Shown here in pieces: positions 52,192 through 56,650 of a stretch of 56,650 nucleotides of DNA. The position numbers were made by a program, and so were the translations under genes. The stretch comes from Neisseriaceae bacterium (GTDB taxonomy: Bacteria; Pseudomonadota; Gammaproteobacteria; Burkholderiales; Neisseriaceae), in assembly GCA_017934045.1 (NCBI GenBank), contig JAGBKK010000037.1:1-56650 (forward strand), in the 5' to 3' direction. Each line of letters starts with the position of its first letter. The first letter of the stretch is position 1. The notes beneath the pieces were generated by a model. The model did not search any database and had not been told where the DNA came from. It saw only the letters and a program-made list of their open reading frames with translations.

Positions 52192-53307
52192 TTAGAATTT
52201 GTGAGACAAACCTAAACCGAAAGAGTATGCTTGTTCGCGTTTTTTGTCGGTAACATCACCGATAACTGTGCTACGACGACCATCGCCTTCTTTCAACCAA
52301 CCCAAAGAAGCGATTACAGTGGTGCGTTTGCTCAAATCGTAATCAGCACCCAATACCACTTGATCGTATTTAGAGTTAGAAACAGTATCAGATACACCTG
52401 CTACGCCACCTTTGTCTTTGAAACCGTGTACATAGCTGATGCGTGGTACCACATTACCCATACGGTATGCAGCAGACAACGCTAACTCACTGGTTTTCAC
52501 TTTAGGACCATCATAACCATAGGTGTATTGGTAGCCCAAACCAACGAAGATGTTGTTGGCATCGTAACCACCCATAACGCGGTGAATGTCGTGGTTGTAG
52601 ATGTCATTGCTGTCATTTTGATGAACATAACCATATTTCACAAAGAAACCAGCAATTGCGTAGTTCAAACCAACACTGGTCAACCAAGCATTACGCGTTT
52701 TGTTACAATCAGTTGTACCAGGAACTGGAACACAGTTTACAATGCCAGTAACGCCTTCAAAACCACCGACATCACTAACGCCATTGGCACGCAATTGGTC
52801 ATAGCGTTGGTTATCTTCTGGGCTATACAACACATTGAAAGATAAGCCACCGAAGTTAGCAGAATCATAGCGAACTGCGGTATGGCGGTTACCAGTGCGT
52901 TCCCAGTTTTGCAATTTACGAACACCGTGGTCGCTACCGTCCAAGTTTAAGTCGCCCATATCATTAACGGCATCAGACAAGAAACCAGCACGCACTTTAC
53001 CGAATGTGCCAGCGTCTAAACCGATGAATGAATCACGGTCAGCCCAACCTTGTTTGTTGTTTTTGTGTTTGCTGTCAATAGAAACTTTTTGTTCTAATTG
53101 CCAAATGGCTTTCAAGCCATTGCCCAAGTCTTCTTCACCTTTGAAACCCAGTTTTGAAGACCAGTCGTTAATATTGGTAATGGTGTTATCCACACCTTTG
53201 GTTTTGGTTACTTCCAAACCACCTTTGATGTTACCGTACAAAGTAACTTCTGCCATAGACGCAACAGGTAATGCTGCCAATGTCAAAGCAATCAGTGTTT
53301 TTTTCAT
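52192..53307 (-). CDS. Outer membrane porin (PorB-like)
   Basis: The product has 371 residues: signal peptide (1-19, cleavage after SMA), EVTLYGNIKGGLEV at the mature start, the internal GFKGEEDLGNGLKAIWQLEQKV and DRDSFIGLDAGTFGKVRAGFLSDAVND typical of neisserial and burkholderial porins, alternating strands, and a final Phe (GLSHKF). It should form a trimeric 16-strand barrel. A loop with two cysteines (GIVNCVPVPGTTDCNK) is probably exposed. ATG 53307 follows AAGGAA. Codon use differs from neighbours, as for a highly expressed gene. Confidence 0.95.
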   Translation of the reverse strand: MKKTLIALTLAALPVASMAEVTLYGNIKGGLEVTKTKGVDNTITNINDWSSKLGFKGEEDLGNGLKAIWQLEQKVSIDSKHKNNKQGWADRDSFIGLDAGTFGKVRAGFLSDAVNDMGDLNLDGSDHGVRKLQNWERTGNRHTAVRYDSANFGGLSFNVLYSPEDNQRYDQLRANGVSDVGGFEGVTGIVNCVPVPGTTDCNKTRNAWLTSVGLNYAIAGFFVKYGYVHQNDSNDIYNHDIHRVMGGYDANNIFVGLGYQYTYGYDGPKVKTSELALSAAYRMGNVVPRISYVHGFKDKGGVAGVSDTVSNSKYDQVVLGADYDLSKRTTVIASLGWLKEGDGRRSTVIGDVTDKKREQAYSFGLGLSHKF

Positions 53308-53385
53308 TGTCAATTCCTTTTTCATAGTCTAAAACGGATTGTCCGAAAACTGTAAAAAACAAGTTAAACCAGTCTCGGGATTAAA

Positions 53386-53439
53386 CTGCCCTGCGGCAGT
53401 CCTTGTTGTCAATATAGAAAAAATTGAACGAAAAGGCAA
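53386..53439 (-). promoter_or_regulatory. Porin promoter and leader hairpin
   Basis: On the minus strand TTGCCT (53434-53439), 17 bases, TATATT (53411-53416); transcription would start near 53404. The leader of about 97 bases begins with hairpin ACTGCC/GGCAGT (53386-53401), which may protect the abundant mRNA. Confidence 0.55.
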
Positions 53440-53716
53440 ATACTATTTACAATTTTTTTTGCCTTTTATGGGGGTTTTTGGCTTTTTTTATGGGATTTTG
53501 TTATGTTTTTTATTTATATTTCAATGTGTTATTATTTTTTGTGGTTTTGTTGTTTTTGAGACATAAAATACAACAGTTTTTGTGGCATTTTTGCAACAAT
53601 AGGGGGTTTTCAGGCTACCTGAAACAATTTTCTGCCATTTATTTTGGATAAGTGCATTTTTAACTTCACAAGATCCTTGTCAAACCTACTTTTTTATTAT
53701 TCGTCATTTTGAGCGT

Positions 53717-53784
53717 AGGCGATTGGTGGGCAAAGCCCCGCCTACGGCGTTTCGTTTTAAAAGATTAGTTTTGCAGGAGTCTCT
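53717..53784. repeat. Second copy of the right half of the 51254-51446 element
   Basis: From GCGATTGGTGGGCAAAGCCC through ACGGCGTTTCGTTTTAAAAG to GTTTTGCAGGAGTCTC it matches 51379-51446 with few changes. The left half is absent or unrecognisable. Confidence 0.65.
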
Positions 53785-53866
53785 TTATTGGATTGCCACG
53801 ATTTAAACTGCGTTCAAATATCCCTTTTGACACTGTTTTTTGTTTCAGGCTGCCTGAAATCTAAAA

Positions 53867-53885
53867 ATTAGACAAAATGTCTAAT
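53867..53885. promoter_or_regulatory. Operator-like palindrome O1
   Basis: ATTAGACA-AAA-TGTCTAAT is a perfect 8-bp inverted repeat just upstream of the leuA promoter. The same motif, slightly changed, recurs at 53950-53966. Confidence 0.6.
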
Positions 53886-53895
53886 AATTTTCTAT

Positions 53896-53925
53896 TTGAC
53901 AATAAAATTCTTTTTATTATACAAT
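53896..53925 (+). promoter_or_regulatory. HTH-leuA promoter
   Basis: TTGACA (53896-53901) and TACAAT (53920-53925) at 18 bases, or TATACA at 16. It lies between the two operator-like palindromes. Confidence 0.6.
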
Positions 53926-53949
53926 TTAATCCGTCCAAAACTTTAATTT

Positions 53950-53966
53950 TTAGACAAAATGTCCAA
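53950..53966. promoter_or_regulatory. Operator-like palindrome O2 over the start codon
   Basis: TTAGACA-AAA-TGTCCAA. The ATG of the fused gene (53959-53961) lies in the middle of this site, 82 bp from O1. Confidence 0.6.
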
Positions 53967-55734
53967 GATGAATATTGATGAAATTATCCATTTTTTTGGT
54001 GGTGTGGCGAAGTTGGCACAGGACAGTGCTTTGTTGTTGCCTGATACGCCTATTTCGCAAGCCGCTATTTATAAATGGAAAAGTCGGGGTTCGATTCCTG
54101 TGGCACAGTTGCAAAAGTTGGCACAGTTGGCGAATGCACAAGGACGAGATTTTAATTTAAATATGTTGATACATAAGGAAAAAACAATGAATAAAACACA
54201 TAATCGTGTGGTGATTTTTGACACCACACTGCGAGACGGTGAGCAGTCGCCAGGTGCGGCAATGACGCGTGAAGAAAAGGTGCGTGTGGCTCGCCAGTTG
54301 GAAAAATTGGGCGTGGATATTATGGAGGCAGGCTTTGCCGCCGCCAGCCCTGGTGATTTTGCGGCAATTTCGGAAATTGCGTCCGTGATTACACAATCTA
54401 CCGTGTGTTCGTTGGCAAGAGCCACCGAAAACGATGTTCGCCGTGCAGGTGAAGCGATTGCGGCGGCGGCAAAAGGACGCATTCACACTTTTATCGCCAC
54501 CAGCCCCATTCATATGGAGCATAAACTGAAAATGCAGCCTGAAAAGGTTATTCAGGCAGCCATTGCCGCAATCAAATTAGCCAAAGAATATACCGATGAT
54601 ATTGAGTTTTCCTGCGAAGACGCAACGCGTTCGGATTTGGGCTTTTTGGCAGAAATTTGCTCCGCCGCCATTGCCGCAGGAGCGACTACAATCAATATTC
54701 CTGACACCGTGGGCTATTCTGTGCCGTCTGTAACCGAACGCTTTTTCCGTGAGTTAATTGCTAAAACGCACGGCGGCAATAGCGTGATTTGGTCGGCACA
54801 TTGCCACAACGATTTGGGCTTGGCGGTTGCCAATTCGCTTGCCGCCGTGCAAGGTGGTGCGAGACAAATTGAATGTACCATCAACGGCTTGGGCGAACGC
54901 GCAGGCAATGCGTCTTTGGAAGAAATTGTCATGGCACTGAAAACACGCCACGATATTTTCAATTTAGAAACAGGCATAGACACCAAACAAATCGTGCCTG
55001 CGTCTAAATTGGTTTCCACCATTACAGGCTATCCTGTGCAGCCGAACAAGGCGATTGTGGGGGCGAACGCTTTTGCCCACGAATCAGGCATACACCAAGA
55101 CGGCGTTCTCAAATGCCGTGAAACCTACGAAATTATGTCTGCCGAAAGCGTGGGCTGGGCAACCAACCGTTTGAGTTTGGGCAAATTATCAGGACGCAAC
55201 GCATTCCGCACCAAATTAGCCGAAATCGGCATTAAATTAGAAAGCGAAGAGGCGTTAAATGCGGCGTTTGCACGCTTTAAAGAATTAGCCGATAAAAAAC
55301 GCGAAATTTTTGACGAAGACTTACACGCACTCGTATCAGACGAAATGGCAGGACGCACGGCGGACGATTATAAATATATCTCTTTAAAATGCCGTATCGA
55401 AACAGGCGAAATGCCCAATGTGGCTTTGGTGTTTGCCAAAGACGGCAAAGAATATGCGTGCGAAAGCGATGGTTCAGGCCCTGTTGATGCGGCATTCAAG
55501 GCGATTGAAAGCGTGGTAGAAAGCGGTGCAGAACTGTTGTTGTATTCTGTGAATGCCGTAACCGCAGGCACAGAAAGCCAAGGCGAAGTAACCGTGCGGT
55601 TGTCCAAAGACGGACGCATTGTGAATGGACAGGGTGCTGACACCGACATTATCGCCGCCAGTGCCAAAGCGTATTTGTCGGCATTAAATAAACTCAAACA
55701 AGATGTCGCCAAACTGAAAGCACAAGGCGTGTAA
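53959..55734 (+). CDS. leuA: 2-isopropylmalate synthase with N-terminal helix-turn-helix domain
   Basis: One open frame of 591 residues. Residues 1-62 form a small Cro-like helix-turn-helix ([13 protein letters not shown], then [19 protein letters not shown]). From residue 77 (ATG 54187) comes a full LeuA of 515 residues: [35 protein letters not shown] (metal-binding His-x-His), [19 protein letters not shown], and a C-terminal LeuA dimer regulatory domain from about 465. LeuA condenses 2-oxoisovalerate and acetyl-CoA in leucine synthesis. AAGGAA precedes the internal ATG 54187, so both a fusion and a plain LeuA may be made. A protein-family name joining this HTH to isopropylmalate synthase (carph-isopro) comes to mind but is unverified. 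Confidence 0.9.
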   Translation: MSKMNIDEIIHFFGGVAKLAQDSALLLPDTPISQAAIYKWKSRGSIPVAQLQKLAQLANAQGRDFNLNMLIHKEKTMNKTHNRVVIFDTTLRDGEQSPGAAMTREEKVRVARQLEKLGVDIMEAGFAAASPGDFAAISEIASVITQSTVCSLARATENDVRRAGEAIAAAAKGRIHTFIATSPIHMEHKLKMQPEKVIQAAIAAIKLAKEYTDDIEFSCEDATRSDLGFLAEICSAAIAAGATTINIPDTVGYSVPSVTERFFRELIAKTHGGNSVIWSAHCHNDLGLAVANSLAAVQGGARQIECTINGLGERAGNASLEEIVMALKTRHDIFNLETGIDTKQIVPASKLVSTITGYPVQPNKAIVGANAFAHESGIHQDGVLKCRETYEIMSAESVGWATNRLSLGKLSGRNAFRTKLAEIGIKLESEEALNAAFARFKELADKKREIFDEDLHALVSDEMAGRTADDYKYISLKCRIETGEMPNVALVFAKDGKEYACESDGSGPVDAAFKAIESVVESGAELLLYSVNAVTAGTESQGEVTVRLSKDGRIVNGQGADTDIIAASAKAYLSALNKLKQDVAKLKAQGV

Positions 55735-55739
55735 AAGGT

Positions 55740-55775
55740 TTCAGGCAGCCTGAATATGGTTTCAGGCTGCCTGAA
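55740..55775. repeat. Two uptake sequences in a row after leuA
   Basis: 55740-55754 has central A and 55761-55775 has central T, so the pair is an inverted repeat as a whole and can pair into one long hairpin; it probably also ends transcription. Confidence 0.8.
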
Positions 55776-55795
55776 AAGTTTTAATACGATGATGA

Positions 55796-56527
55796 TTATT
55801 GTTTTTTCGCACCGAATGTGCCGTAAATGGTATTTTTAGGATTATTGCTATCGTGTCGTGTAAATTCTCCTGCCATTTCTGCGGCATTATCGCCATAAAA
55901 TGCTCCCTGAAAATTACCGCCGCCAAATCCGCCCCAGTCTTCTTTGATACCGCCATTTAATGACACTTTTCCAAATTTCTCGGTATCAATTTCGCCGACA
56001 ACGGTTTTTTGAGCAAAATCTACATTAAATGAAGAAGTACCTTTGGAAACCACTCTATCCGCAGGGCGGAATGCAACAGCACCGCCTTTATAGGTTGCCG
56101 TTCCTGTTTTGGGAATAGACGCACTGGGAATACCCTGATAAAAACTGTAATCCTTTTTTTCTTTTTCGTAAGAAATCACACCATAGCGAGCATAGGATAA
56201 ATTACCGCCTACGGTTCTGCGTATGCCTGTTGAGCCTTCGTAAGTTTCCACAATATCACCCCCCACATTTGGCGGTAAAATTTCGATATTTCTACCGTCT
56301 AAATTCATAATATTTAAGCGGTTTTGTGGATAGCCATTATCGTGTTCTTCGTTTGTTTCTTTGCTATTATCAAAGACAATATAATCATAATCTAACTGAA
56401 CCACAGGATTACCGCCGTTAGTTTGCGGATTAACTGATACAGGACTATCAGAACCGCCGCCACCGCCACCACAAGCGGTGAGTACCAGTGCAGAAAGTGT
56501 GGTAATTAGTGTCAATGTATGTTTCAT
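55796..56527 (-). CDS. Surface-type lipoprotein with TbpB-like beta-barrel end
   Basis: The product has 243 residues. The signal ends LVLTACGGGGGGSDS, a lipobox followed by a poly-Gly linker as in neisserial surface lipoproteins. The C-terminal half has short beta strands and ends with GAFYGDNAAEMAGEFTRHD and IYGTFGAKKQ, the pattern of the TbpB/HpuA/fHbp-type barrel (xxGxFxGxxAxExxG...GxFGAKK). Such proteins are often exported by Slam. ATG 56527 follows GGAG. Ligand unknown; iron or heme binding is possible. Confidence 0.85.
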   Translation of the reverse strand: MKHTLTLITTLSALVLTACGGGGGGSDSPVSVNPQTNGGNPVVQLDYDYIVFDNSKETNEEHDNGYPQNRLNIMNLDGRNIEILPPNVGGDIVETYEGSTGIRRTVGGNLSYARYGVISYEKEKKDYSFYQGIPSASIPKTGTATYKGGAVAFRPADRVVSKGTSSFNVDFAQKTVVGEIDTEKFGKVSLNGGIKEDWGGFGGGNFQGAFYGDNAAEMAGEFTRHDSNNPKNTIYGTFGAKKQ

Positions 56528-56611
56528 CAGGTGTCTCCAAAGGATTAAAATCATTCGCTATTGTGGAGAAAATGGCGTGTGATTGTCTATAAAACGATGA
56601 AATTATTTTTA

Positions 56612-56625
56612 ATCATTGTTATGAT
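56612..56625. promoter_or_regulatory. ATCAT-N4-ATGAT palindrome upstream of the lipoprotein
   Basis: ATCATTGTTATGAT lies 85-98 bp before the lipoprotein ATG in AT-rich DNA. It resembles half of a Fur-type site, but the match to the 19-bp consensus is partial. Confidence 0.3.
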
Positions 56626-56650
56626 AATATACATAAGTCATTGATATATA

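Larger units (their letters stand above)
53308..53958. other. Porin-leuA intergenic region
   Basis: About 650 bp without a gene. It holds the porin leader with a hairpin (53386-53401), the porin promoter, a repeat copy (53717-53784), two uptake sequences (one variant at 53609) and the control region of the HTH-leuA gene. Confidence 0.6.

Noticed and set aside
54157-54522. A 121-codon Cys/His-rich frame opposite leuA
   Set aside because: It is the antisense of conserved LeuA codons and has no independent start signals.

Overview
The window reads as chromosomal DNA of a low-GC (about 40 % by eye) member of the family Neisseriaceae. The best marker is the near-palindrome TTCAGGCWGCCTGAA, seen about 56 times (roughly once per kb). 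It contains, on its two strands, the DNA uptake sequences described for Kingella (AGGCAGCCTGAA) and Simonsiella (AGGCTGCCTGAA). The housekeeping genes (PorB-like porin, yidC operon, LeuA, ETF-QO, cyd genes) also look neisserial. A Simonsiella/Alysiella/Kingella-type organism is my inference; the species cannot be fixed without a search.

Layout. 1-2.5 kb: end of fba, two small exported or anchored proteins, a frameshifted KilA-N protein and a cyclophilin-like protein. 2.5-5.4 kb: miaA, a YfgM-like protein and hisS. 5.5-7.9 kb: a 53-codon small ORF and a three-gene operon (unknown protein, Ras-like GTPase, roadblock protein) resembling an MglA/MglB switch. 8.2-15.2 kb: purM, hisG, a Dyp peroxidase, azlCD, pbpG, ttcA and two tandem hotdog thioesterases. 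15.3-16.0 kb: a Pro-Arg-His tRNA operon, its promoter, and a remarkable run of small hairpins sharing one triloop. 16-26.4 kb: hslR, holC, bcp, pheA, rlmB, nfeD, a 2-Cys peroxiredoxin, carA behind an attenuator-like leader, prmC, two unknown membrane proteins, and the canonical rpmH-rnpA-yidD-yidC operon.

26.5-28.9 kb: mobile mini-elements, then rpoE-rseA-rseB with a sigma-E-type promoter in front of rpoE. 29-37.3 kb: accA-tilS, rep, metG, serB and a patatin-like lipoprotein. 37.4-40.7 kb: an AT-rich accessory island with a small beta-repeat protein, a PD-(D/E)XK nuclease, a second gene that duplicates only that nuclease's C-terminal module, and a membrane-anchored protein; this is the best candidate here for an undescribed system. 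40.8-47.3 kb: bioH-bioC, comF, trmL, rlpA, ETF-QO, a DsrE protein and gph. 47.4-51.1 kb: a cytochrome bd operon, cydP-cydA-cydB-nifX-like-cydX-ybgE. 51.5-52.1 kb: a BrnT/BrnA toxin-antitoxin pair. 52.2-53.9 kb: a porin and its long repeat-bearing upstream region. 54-55.7 kb: leuA fused in frame to an N-terminal helix-turn-helix domain, with two matching operator-like palindromes, one of which covers the start codon. 55.8-56.5 kb: a surface-type lipoprotein.

The uptake sequences do more than sit between genes. Many lie inside reading frames (encoding FSGSLK, FRQPE or RLPEN), and five genes take their stop codon and last residues (FQAA or IQAA) from one. All calls come from reading the sequence; no database search was run.
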